Origin: Peribacillus simplex
GTDB taxonomy: Bacteria; Bacillota; Bacilli; Bacillales; DSM-1321
NCBI RefSeq assembly: GCF_030123325.1
Contig: NZ_CP126106.1
Location: 4,740,001 to 4,804,000 of the forward strand
Reading direction: 5' to 3'
Length of the DNA: 64,000 bases
Of the stretch, positions 26,083-33,705 are shown piece after piece (positions within the stretch are counted from its first letter, which is position 1; every line of letters starts with the position of its first letter). The notes beneath the pieces are model-generated. The model was not told the DNA's origin. It searched no databases and saw only the letters and a list, made by a program, of their open reading frames with translations. The position numbers were made by a program, and so were the translations under genes.

Positions 26083-27264
26083 ATGTCAAAACAAATCGTC
26101 ATCTTAGGTGCAGGATACGCAGGATTGCTATCTGCCTTATCCGTACGTGAATATTACAAAAAAGATGAAGTGCAGGTTACAGTGGTGAACCAATTTCCAA
26201 CACACCAAATCATCACCGAATTGCACCGTCTTGCAGGCGGATCCATTTCTGAACAAGCCGTTTCCATTCCGTTGGAAAAACTTTTCAAAGGAAAAGATAT
26301 CGACCTTATCATTTCCAAAGTGGAGTCTTTCTCAGTAGATAACAAAGAAGTGAAACTTGCCAATGGTTCCACTTTATCTTATGATGCCCTGGTTGTTGCT
26401 TTAGGTAGCCAAACAGGATTCTTCGGCATTCCGGGACTTGAGGAAAACAGCATGGTCTTGAAATCCGTAAACGATGCAAACAAGATTTACAAACATATCG
26501 AAGATCGCATCCGCGCCTATGCACAAACGAATAATGAAGCGGACGCAACCATCGTGATCGGCGGAGGCGGATTGACGGGCGTCGAGTTAATCGGTGAAAT
26601 CGTCGACCATTTCCCTAAAATCGCCAAAAAATTCGGAGTGGACTTCAAGGACTTGAAAATCAAGCTTGTGGAAGCTGGTCCAAAAATCCTTCCGGTCCTG
26701 CCTGATCACTTGATCGAACGTGCAATGGCAAGCTTGGAAGCACGCGGCGTTGAATTCTTGACAGGTCTGCCTGTAACGGGTGTTAAAGGAAATCAAATCG
26801 AATTGAAAGATGGACAAACGATAACGGCCAACACACTTGTTTGGACAGGCGGAGTTGCGGCTCTTCCTATCGTAGGCGAATCAGGCCTTGAAGTGGATCG
26901 CGGCAAAGCGACCGTTAATGAGTATCTGCAATCAAAATCCCATAATGACGTATTCGTTGTCGGGGACAGTGCCGTAGCGTTCCCTCCAGAAGGCGGCCGT
27001 CCATACGCTCCTACTGCACAAAATGCTTGGCAAATGGGTGAGCTTGTTGGATACAACCTATATGCAGCATTTGAAGGCAAGAAACTTGAAGAATTTGCAC
27101 CTGTAAACTCAGGTACACTTGCGAGCCTTGGCCGTAAGGATGCAGTGGCAACCGTCGGGGCCAATAACACTTCCCTTAAAGGCCTGCCGGCTACATTGAT
27201 GAAAGAAGCAAGTAATGTCCGCTATCTATCACACATCAAGGCCCTATTCAGCCTGGCTTATTAA
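26083..27264 (+). CDS. ndh: Type II NADH dehydrogenase (NDH-2)
   Basis: Membrane-associated FAD enzyme that oxidises NADH and reduces menaquinone without proton pumping. 393 residues. FAD-binding GAGYAGLLSAL at the N-terminus, ELHRLAGGSISEQAVSIPL, the second dinucleotide fold IVIGGGGLTGVELIGEI for NADH, VFVVGDSAVAFPP (FAD contact) and APTAQNAWQMGELVGYNLY (quinone-site AQxAxQ-like) are all present. The C-terminal KALFSLAY is the amphipathic membrane anchor region. Second gene of the yjlC-ndh operon, followed by a terminator. Confidence 0.95.
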   Translation: MSKQIVILGAGYAGLLSALSVREYYKKDEVQVTVVNQFPTHQIITELHRLAGGSISEQAVSIPLEKLFKGKDIDLIISKVESFSVDNKEVKLANGSTLSYDALVVALGSQTGFFGIPGLEENSMVLKSVNDANKIYKHIEDRIRAYAQTNNEADATIVIGGGGLTGVELIGEIVDHFPKIAKKFGVDFKDLKIKLVEAGPKILPVLPDHLIERAMASLEARGVEFLTGLPVTGVKGNQIELKDGQTITANTLVWTGGVAALPIVGESGLEVDRGKATVNEYLQSKSHNDVFVVGDSAVAFPPEGGRPYAPTAQNAWQMGELVGYNLYAAFEGKKLEEFAPVNSGTLASLGRKDAVATVGANNTSLKGLPATLMKEASNVRYLSHIKALFSLAY

Positions 27265-27314
27265 TTTATTATAGCCGTGACATGACATCCAGTTCATTGA
27301 TATGTCCGCGGTAC

Positions 27315-27357
27315 ATGCCCTTTCTTCCCGGTCATCGGGATTAAAGGGCATTTTTTT
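27315..27357 (+). terminator. Terminator after ndh
   Basis: ATGCCCTTT...CCCG, loop GTCAT, CGGG...AAAGGGCAT, then seven T residues. Confidence 0.85.
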
Positions 27358-27582
27358 CATGAAATTATTATAATGCCTGATCATGATGCAATGATTGACG
27401 AAAGATGTTAATAATGGACGGTACTCCATTTTGTTGCTTATCCATTCTATAAATCTCCTGGGATTAGGCAACTCTCCTAAATCCTCTCCGTTAATTTTTA
27501 TTAGCCCGTTTGTCGTTAACTAACGCTCAAGTATGTACCATTGCGCATATCATAAAATTAACCTTATTAAGGAGGGCTCTGT

Positions 27583-27852
27583 ATGAAAGGGAAAAAAGGA
27601 AAAGCAGCTGGCGGTTCATCTACCGGTAGCACTTCTACTGGTGGCACTTCTACTGGCAACAATTCCACTGGCAATAAATCCACTGGCAATAAATCCACTG
27701 GCAATAAATCCACTGGAAAATAATCTACTGGCAACACAGCTACTGGTATCATAACTACTGGTATCACATCTACAACAACAACAACAACATCTACTTCATC
27801 AAGTTCAAGTTTAAGCTCGTCCACTGGACGTGGCAAAAAAAGAAGAAGATAG
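27583..27852 (+). pseudogene. Ser/Thr/Gly-repeat protein gene with in-frame TAA (spore-surface-like)
   Basis: ATG 27583 behind AAGGAGG. The frame opens MKGKKGKAAGGSSTGSTSTG, runs through STGN/STGNK repeats for 46 codons and meets TAA at 27721-27723. The same frame then continues without interruption for 42 codons: STGNT and TTGIT units, a Thr run, a Ser run and the basic end GRGKKRRR before TAG 27850. The composition is constant across the stop, so the full 89-codon frame looks ancestral and the stop recent. The unit around the stop differs from its neighbours (AAT AAA against AAA TAA). A CATANNNTA sequence (27546-27554) fits a sigma-K -10 box, but no good -35 was seen. The product looks like a coat or exosporium substrate for the adjacent CotH-type kinase. 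Either a 46-aa protein or a null allele is made. Confidence 0.65.
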
Positions 27853-27861
27853 ATAGTTAAA

Positions 27862-27915
27862 CATAAAATGCTTCAGCTTGATTGATCCTGATTAATCAAG
27901 CGGAAGTATTTTATG
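27862..27915. terminator. Inverted repeat between repeat-protein gene and CotH-SET gene
   Basis: CATAAAATGCTTC-AGCTTGATT pairs with AATCAAGC-GGAAGTATTTTATG over about 20 bp with mismatches. It ends in a modest T-rich run, so it may be a leaky terminator between the two plus-strand genes. Confidence 0.6.
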
Positions 27916-27982
27916 ATATTACGGCTTCATTAAGTTCAAGTCTGTCCATAAAACATCTTATACAAGGAAGGAAGGTGAGTGT

Positions 27983-29503
27983 ATGTCTTATCATATTCCA
28001 TCTTATTTCTTAATGATAGAAGAAGAAGATCTAGAAGATTTACGTGCGGATATTTGGAGCGATAACCCTATTCCTGCCAATTTGAAAGTAGAAAACGACA
28101 TTTATGTTATCGATATTGCCTATCGGGGTTCTTATACCCGCAAATTCCGAAAAAGGTCCTATTGGATTGATTTCATCGAGCCAGAACAATTCTTTGGCGC
28201 CCACAAAATCCATCTCAATGCCGAATACAGAGATCCTTCCCTCATTCGCAATAAACTCTCACTCGATTTCTTTCAAGACCTTGGTGTCCTTTCCCCTCAT
28301 AGCCAACACATCAACCTAATCCGAAATGGCACGTTTAAAGGTGTGTATTTACAATTGGATTCCGTCGATGGGGTTTTTTTAGAAAAAAGAGGACTTCCTG
28401 CCGGCCCGATTTATTATGCTGTCAACAATGATGCCAACTTTTCATTGAAAAGGGATGGGATAGCGAAAGACTCCCTTACGTCAGGCTATAAACAAGCGTT
28501 TGGCAAACCCGCCGATGATGAATATCTAATCGAATTGATCAAAAAAATCAACACCACCCCACTTGCTAAGTTTCCTGAAGTAGTCTCGCAACATCTTGAT
28601 ATCCATAAATACTTACGCTGGCTGGTTGGAGCCGTTTGCACCATGAATAACGACGGTTTCACTCATAACTATGCACTATACCGCAATAGTAAAACGAAGT
28701 TATTTGAAATCATTCCTTGGGATTACGATGCCACTTGGGGACGCAAAGTCAGTGGAGGGATCATGGAGCACACATATGTCCCTATCGGAGGAAAAAAGAC
28801 AAACCACCTTATTCATCTGCTCTTGCAGGTTCCGGAATACAGTAAGTTCTACAAAGACCTCTTGGTTGAAACATTAGAAACCACATTTACTGTGAAGTAT
28901 ATGGAAAATAAAGTATTACCACTGCACCAGGGCATACGCCCCCACATCCTTCATGATCCATATAAAAAGAATAAGATTGATCTATTCGACAAGGAACCGG
29001 AATTCATCTTCGAATTCATTCGCAAACGCAGTGCTTACTTAAATAAACACCTTGGTGGCCTAGATGAAAAAAATGCCACGACACAACTGATAGCCAAACA
29101 AGACCGAAAAAGGGGAGTTGCTTCCATGTCACCAATCTGCATTAAAAATACGGGGAAGTATGGCAGGGGAGTATATGCTACAAGGGATATTAAAAAAGAT
29201 GAACTCATTGAGGTATCACCTGTCATCATTTCACCCAAACATGAATGGAAATATCTAAAGAAAACCGCACTCTTTCATCACTGTTTCTATTGGGGAGATG
29301 ATGATGAAACTGCCATTGCCTTAGGAAATGGTTCACTATTCAATCATTCATACACTCCAAATGCGACATTCGATAATAATTTTGAAGATTTAACGATAGA
29401 CTTTTATGCACATAAAGATATAAAGGCTGGCGAGGAAATCACGATCAATTACAATGGTGAACCTGATGATAAATCCCCGTTATGGTTCGATGTCATCGAG
29501 TAG
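27983..29503 (+). CDS. CotH-type protein kinase fused to a SET domain
   Basis: 506 residues, cytoplasmic (no signal peptide), ATG 27983 behind GGAAGGTGAG. Residues 1-355 match the CotH atypical kinase family: KRSYWIDFIEPEQFFGAHKI, NLIRNGTFKGVYLQLDSVDG, then the catalytic block NDGFTHNYALYRN (Asp224, Asn229) and IIPWDYDATWG (Asp247/Asp249). In B. subtilis CotH phosphorylates Ser residues of the repeat-rich coat proteins CotB and CotG. Residues 384-495 are a SET domain: GKYGRGVYATRDIKKDELIE, NGSLFNHSYTPNATF (NHS motif 454-456) and AGEEITINYNGE with catalytic-type Tyr490. SET domains methylate protein lysines. The fusion, next to a Ser/Thr-rich protein with Lys/Arg-rich ends, suggests dual phosphorylation and methylation of a spore-surface substrate. 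The function is inferred; both domains keep the expected residues. Confidence 0.87.
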   Translation: MSYHIPSYFLMIEEEDLEDLRADIWSDNPIPANLKVENDIYVIDIAYRGSYTRKFRKRSYWIDFIEPEQFFGAHKIHLNAEYRDPSLIRNKLSLDFFQDLGVLSPHSQHINLIRNGTFKGVYLQLDSVDGVFLEKRGLPAGPIYYAVNNDANFSLKRDGIAKDSLTSGYKQAFGKPADDEYLIELIKKINTTPLAKFPEVVSQHLDIHKYLRWLVGAVCTMNNDGFTHNYALYRNSKTKLFEIIPWDYDATWGRKVSGGIMEHTYVPIGGKKTNHLIHLLLQVPEYSKFYKDLLVETLETTFTVKYMENKVLPLHQGIRPHILHDPYKKNKIDLFDKEPEFIFEFIRKRSAYLNKHLGGLDEKNATTQLIAKQDRKRGVASMSPICIKNTGKYGRGVYATRDIKKDELIEVSPVIISPKHEWKYLKKTALFHHCFYWGDDDETAIALGNGSLFNHSYTPNATFDNNFEDLTIDFYAHKDIKAGEEITINYNGEPDDKSPLWFDVIE

Positions 29504-29529
29504 GCGTTTTTTGCTTCCATTTTATTTTG

Positions 29530-29577
29530 AAAGAATCCATTTTGAAGGAAAATTGATCAAAATGGATTCTTTTTTTA
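29530..29577. terminator. Bidirectional terminator, CotH-SET / argS
   Basis: AAAGAATCCATTTT and AAAATGGATTCTTT form a 14-bp stem around a 15-base loop, followed by TTTTT on the plus strand, between convergent genes. Confidence 0.82.
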
Positions 29578-29613
29578 TTCAATTTTCTTCGCTAATGCAA
29601 GGACTCTTTAACA

Positions 29614-31293
29614 TTACATTTTATTCGGCGCTGAAATTCCCAATAAACTAAGCGCATCCTTTAATACAATCGCTACGGAAAAAGCGAATGAGAGCTTCAT
29701 TTGTTTCAATTCATCTTCAACCAAGATTTTCGTATGTGCATAATACTTATTGAATGCACGCGATAAATGCAGGCTGAATTTCGCGATTTGTGATGGATCG
29801 GCTTGTTCAAATGATTTTTGGACAATGATCGGGTATTGCTCCAACAGCTGGATGACCGGCCACGCATATTCTCCTAAAGCTTCAAAAGTGATGGCCTGCT
29901 CTTTAAATTCACCTTTTTCAAGCAATGAGGAAATTCGCGCAAATGTGTACTGTACATATGGACCCGTTTCTCCCTCAAAATTCATCATTTGCTCTAATGA
30001 AAAATCAATATCGTTCATGCGGTTATTTTTTAAATCATTAAAGATTACAGCTCCGACACCAACCTGTCTTGCAACCAGTTCCTTCTGTTCAAGCGCTTGA
30101 TTTTTTTCTTCGATATTGCGCTTCGCAGTTTCGATCGCCTCTGCCAATACATCCGCAAGCAGCACGACTTTCCCTTTACGTGTCGACATTTTCTTGCCGT
30201 CTTTTAACATCATGCCAAATGCTACATGCTGCAAATCTTTTGACCAATCATATCCCATTTTTTCAATGACGTTAAAAAGTTGCTTAAAGTGCAGGGATTG
30301 TTCGTTTCCGACAACATAAAATGTTTTCTTGGCCCCGTACTGTTTTTTACGATACATGGCTGCAGCCAAATCACGCGTGGCATAAAGTGTCGCCCCATCG
30401 GTTTTCGTAATCAAACAAGGCGGCATATCTTCCAATTGCACGACATAGGCACCTTCGGATAGGGTAAGCAAGCCTTTTTCTTTTAGTTCCCCGACAACAG
30501 CATCCATTTTGTCATTGTAAAACGCCTCGCCGGCATAGGAATCAAAACGGATGCCCAATAAATCATAAATCGTCTCGAATTCTTTTAAAGACGCATCCCT
30601 GAACCATTTCCACAATGCCAGTGCTTCCTCGTCGCCGTCTTCAAGCGACTTGAAGCTTGCGCGTGCTTGTTCATTCAACGATTCATCCGTTTCAGCTCTT
30701 TCATGGAACTTCACATAGATTTTCAATAATTCCTGAATCGGCGAAGCTTCGATTGCCTCTTTGTCGCCCCACAGCTTATACGCGACGATCAACTTGCCGA
30801 ATTGCGTGCCCCAATCTCCCAAATGATTGATACGCACGGCATTGTAGCCATTTTTTTCGGCAATGTTAGCCAGTGCATTCCCTATGACCGTTGAGCGTAA
30901 GTGTCCCATGGAAAAAGGCTTGGCGATGTTCGGGGAAGAGTAATCAATCACGACATTTTCCTGTACAGGCTGCATTGAACCATACTGTTCCTTTTCCCTT
31001 AATATCGATTGCAGCACGTTTTCCGTCACCATCTGTTGATTGACGAAGATATTCAGATAACCACCCACAACGTTCACTTCTTGGATCAACTCACTGTTTA
31101 ATTGTTGGGCTATTTCAGATGCAATCACTTGAGGCGTTTTTTTGAATTTTTTTGCAAGAGTAAAGCATGGAAAGGCGACATCACCTAACTCCATCAATTT
31201 AGGCTTTTCCATTAACTTTTCTATTTCACTTGCTGGCATTTCATTGTTCAAAGCAGTTGAAATCAATTCTGCAATTGGCTTATTCATCGACAT
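29614..31293 (-). CDS. argS: Arginyl-tRNA synthetase
   Basis: Class I aminoacyl-tRNA synthetase, 559 residues, charges tRNA-Arg. It has the N-terminal additional domain (1-110). The HIGH-type motif lies in NIAKPFSMGHLRSTVIGN. Then INHLGDWGTQFGKLI, the QSLHFKQLFNVIEKMGYDW region, the KMSK equivalent KKMSTRKGKVVLLADV, and the DALR anticodon domain ending LKDALSLLGISAPNKM. The YVQYTFARISSLL segment is typical. It is under T-box control (31305-31560). Since it is missing a second copy here, I cannot tell whether it is the only ArgS of the genome. Confidence 0.96.
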   Translation of the reverse strand: MSMNKPIAELISTALNNEMPASEIEKLMEKPKLMELGDVAFPCFTLAKKFKKTPQVIASEIAQQLNSELIQEVNVVGGYLNIFVNQQMVTENVLQSILREKEQYGSMQPVQENVVIDYSSPNIAKPFSMGHLRSTVIGNALANIAEKNGYNAVRINHLGDWGTQFGKLIVAYKLWGDKEAIEASPIQELLKIYVKFHERAETDESLNEQARASFKSLEDGDEEALALWKWFRDASLKEFETIYDLLGIRFDSYAGEAFYNDKMDAVVGELKEKGLLTLSEGAYVVQLEDMPPCLITKTDGATLYATRDLAAAMYRKKQYGAKKTFYVVGNEQSLHFKQLFNVIEKMGYDWSKDLQHVAFGMMLKDGKKMSTRKGKVVLLADVLAEAIETAKRNIEEKNQALEQKELVARQVGVGAVIFNDLKNNRMNDIDFSLEQMMNFEGETGPYVQYTFARISSLLEKGEFKEQAITFEALGEYAWPVIQLLEQYPIIVQKSFEQADPSQIAKFSLHLSRAFNKYYAHTKILVEDELKQMKLSFAFSVAIVLKDALSLLGISAPNKM

Positions 31294-31304
31294 TTTCCCT
31301 CCTA

Positions 31305-31560
31305 AACAAAAAAGCCCCCGCCTCTAAATAAGAGACGAGAGCATGAATTCCCGTGGTACCACTCTAGTTGCCACAAATTGTGGCCACTTTCCATTGTTAA
31401 CGAGGTGACTCCCCGATGTTCCCTACTAAACGTTTCAAGAAATTTCTCCAAAGTGCGCTTCATTCATCCGTCCTGCATTAGGCTCCCACCATCCCTAACT
31501 CGCTTTCCATTTCGAAATGAACTACTCTCTTCATCACAGAATTTTCAATATTATAATTTA
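31305..31560 (-). promoter_or_regulatory. T-box riboswitch leader of argS
   Basis: Reverse-strand leader sensing uncharged tRNA. The diagnostic T-box GAGTGGTACCACGGGAATTC lies at about 31342-31361. Stem I carries the AG-bulge GATGAAGAGAGTAG and the GGATGGTGGGAGCC apical region. The specifier loop GAAGCGCACTTTGGAGA gives CGC (Arg) at 31455-31457 followed by A, in agreement with argS. The terminator is GCTCTCGTCTCT-TATTT-AGAGGCGGGGGC followed by TTTTTT (about 31309-31345). Confidence 0.93.
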
Positions 31561-31564
31561 ATCC

Positions 31565-31593
31565 ATCGTACACAATTTAAAAAAACGTGTCAA
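31565..31593 (-). promoter_or_regulatory. Sigma-A promoter of the argS leader
   Basis: Reverse-strand TTGACA (31588-31593), 17-bp spacer, TACGAT (31565-31570), placing the transcript start near 31558, just before T-box stem I. Confidence 0.8.
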
Positions 31594-31613
31594 CAGGATT
31601 TAAGAAACAAATC

Positions 31614-32159
31614 CTAACCAGCCGGTAACTTCATTTTATCCTTGATGGTCGAAAAATATTTCCTTACCGTCCCCATTGTGTCGCTTTGCTTATTAGACGC
31701 TTCCATTTTGGATTGACCATCTGCTAACAGCCCTAACACTCCCATTTCCCGGCCATTATTGCTGGGAGACTCATCTATAAGTTCCGGGGAGTATATTCGC
31801 TTGCCGTCCATTATGCCGCGAATCGAGCAGGCTAACTCTTCACCAGGGCTATCCTTCAATAAATAACCACTTATATTAGCCTTTAATGCGAGTTGAAAAT
31901 AACCAGTCCTTCGAAATGTCGTTATAATGACCACTTTGCATTCAAATGACTTTAATGCTTCCGCTGCCTCAAGTCCGCTCATTACAGGCATCTCCATATC
32001 CAAAATACACACATCAGGCTGTAATTGGTGTACAAGGGCCATCGCTTCTTCTCCATTACTGGCTTGCCCGACAATTTCTATATCTTCTTCAAGATTGAGT
32101 AGAGAACTTATTGCCTCTAATAGCATTTGCTGATTCTCTGCAATGACAATTCGAATCAT
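31614..32159 (-). CDS. DesR-like response regulator with degenerate, shortened DNA-binding domain
   Basis: Receiver protein of 181 residues next to des. The receiver is intact: AEN at the acidic pocket (AED or DD is usual, so one acidic residue is missing), LDMEMPVMSGLEAAE with phosphoacceptor Asp, VVIITTF and YLLKDSPGEELA. The LuxR-type C-terminal part is recognisable as GVLGLLADGQSKM and GTVRKYFSTIKDKMKL, but the first HTH helices are rewritten (EASNKQSD) and about 15-20 residues are missing at the end. The sensor kinase gene desK is not adjacent. It is probably a decaying former DesR that may no longer bind DNA normally. Confidence 0.8.
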   Translation of the reverse strand: MIRIVIAENQQMLLEAISSLLNLEEDIEIVGQASNGEEAMALVHQLQPDVCILDMEMPVMSGLEAAEALKSFECKVVIITTFRRTGYFQLALKANISGYLLKDSPGEELACSIRGIMDGKRIYSPELIDESPSNNGREMGVLGLLADGQSKMEASNKQSDTMGTVRKYFSTIKDKMKLPAG

Positions 32160-32252
32160 TTTAAGTTCTCTCCTTTATCGAGTTCCTTATATGAAACAAA
32201 GACTCCCCCAAATCCAAGGATTATTAAGGGAGTCTGGAATGATACATGAACG

Positions 32253-33284
32253 TTACAGTTCAGATTTCACTTGAACGGGAACACTTTTTTTCGATAAATA
32301 TTTAATGTCTTTGAAGCTAACAAAATTCTTGGATTCCTCATCCCATAAACGGAAACGGAGTGAGCGCAAGCTTGTCGCAAGAGTAATCGTTGGAACGTTC
32401 TCTAAAGGCTGCGTATTATTGTGCGCCATTTCCAATTTATAGTTAGGTACCCTTGGACTTAAATGGTGAACATGATGGTAACCGATATTGCCAGTAAGGA
32501 ACTGCATCAGTTTTGGAAGCTTATAAAAAGAACTTCCTTCCACTGCCGCCAATACATATTCCCACTCCTCATTCTCTTCAAAATAAGAGTCCTCGAATGT
32601 ATGCTGGACGTAAAACAGCCAAATGCCCACTGAACCAGAAATCATGAAGATGGAACCTTGTACCAGAAGGAACGACTGCCAGCCTACTGCCAGGCAAAGC
32701 AATGCCACTAATGCGACGATGATTACATTCGTCAAATACGTATTCATCTTTTCCTTCTTTCTAGCACCTTTACGGTTAAATCTGTTTTTAAGAAGGAAAA
32801 CATAAATTGGGCCCAAACCAAACATAACCAATGGATTGCGATAAAAACGATAGGCTAAACGAAGTTTAAGCGGTGCAGCCAAATACTCATCCACCGTAAG
32901 GGTCCAAATATCCCCTGTACCCCGCTTATCCAAATTGCCGCTTGTTGCGTGATGCACAGAATGCTCATGTCCCCATTGATCAAACGGGAATAAAGTCAAA
33001 ACACCCATGATCGTACCGACTGTTCTATTCGCACGGCGGTTTTTGAAAAATGAATGATGCGTACAATCATGAAAAATGATGAATATCCTTGTCAAGAAGC
33101 CAGCAGCAAACACAGCTGGAATTAAAGCTAACCAATAAGAAACGGAAAGACTTATATATGCTAGGTACCATAAAATGATGAATGGCCCCAAGGTATTGAC
33201 GATCTGCCATATACTTTGCTTAGTCGTTGATTGTTCAAAAGGAGCAATCTGTTTTCTCAAGTTTTTCGTATTTTGCAAGGTCAT
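32253..33284 (-). CDS. des: Fatty acid desaturase (acyl-lipid Delta-5 type, Des)
   Basis: Membrane di-iron enzyme of 343 residues that puts a cis double bond into membrane lipid acyl chains, classically on cold shock. The three His boxes are complete: HDCTHHSFF, HEHSVHH and HHVHH near residue 270. Hydrophobic helices occur around 30-65, 85-110, 145-165 and 185-225. In B. subtilis des is followed by desK and desR; here only a degenerate desR-like gene remains downstream. Palindromes upstream at 33361-33399 resemble a DesR control region. Confidence 0.92.
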   Translation of the reverse strand: MTLQNTKNLRKQIAPFEQSTTKQSIWQIVNTLGPFIILWYLAYISLSVSYWLALIPAVFAAGFLTRIFIIFHDCTHHSFFKNRRANRTVGTIMGVLTLFPFDQWGHEHSVHHATSGNLDKRGTGDIWTLTVDEYLAAPLKLRLAYRFYRNPLVMFGLGPIYVFLLKNRFNRKGARKKEKMNTYLTNVIIVALVALLCLAVGWQSFLLVQGSIFMISGSVGIWLFYVQHTFEDSYFEENEEWEYVLAAVEGSSFYKLPKLMQFLTGNIGYHHVHHLSPRVPNYKLEMAHNNTQPLENVPTITLATSLRSLRFRLWDEESKNFVSFKDIKYLSKKSVPVQVKSEL

Positions 33285-33360
33285 TATTCAATTGCACTTC
33301 CTTGTTATTTGTCGTTATTTCATATTATAAAGAAAACAACCTGAAATTATTAGTACCAGG

Positions 33361-33399
33361 TGTCATGACTAGAAGATGACAAATGTCATGTACAAGTCA
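33361..33399. promoter_or_regulatory. Candidate DesR-type operator upstream of des
   Basis: TGTCATGAC (33361-33369) and the perfect palindrome ATGACAAATGTCAT (33376-33389), followed by GTCAT, lie about 80-115 bases before the des start. Tandem GTCAT/ATGAC repeats of this type are where DesR acts in B. subtilis. Confidence 0.6.
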
Positions 33400-33705
33400 T
33401 TTCAACGGCAAACGTAAAAAAGGCCAACCATTAAAAACTGATTAACCTGTACATATGTATCGGATTTCATTATCTTGAAATAACATGTAGCCTTACTTTA
33501 AGAACGGGACTGTCCATATCAGGCTTACAGTACCAGCAGTAAGCAAAAATAATTCGACCTACCAGAGTGGAACTACAATACAAAATCGCAATTAGATTCC
33601 CTATTTTCTTCTATATAGGGCCTTTCCACAATGTACCTCTATTTTATAGCGATTCCCCATAGTAAACTGGTAAAGTTAAATTTTACAAAGGGGAATAAAA
33701 TAATT
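33400..33705. other. Intergenic region before LysM-GH18 gene
   Basis: About 300 bases with no supported gene. It must contain the promoter of the GH18 enzyme. No repeat or strong hairpin recognised. Confidence 0.5.

Noticed and set aside
27567..27836. 89-codon Val/Pro-rich reverse frame
   Set aside because: Antisense of the STG repeats; periodic composition is inherited from the repeat and there is no ribosome site.
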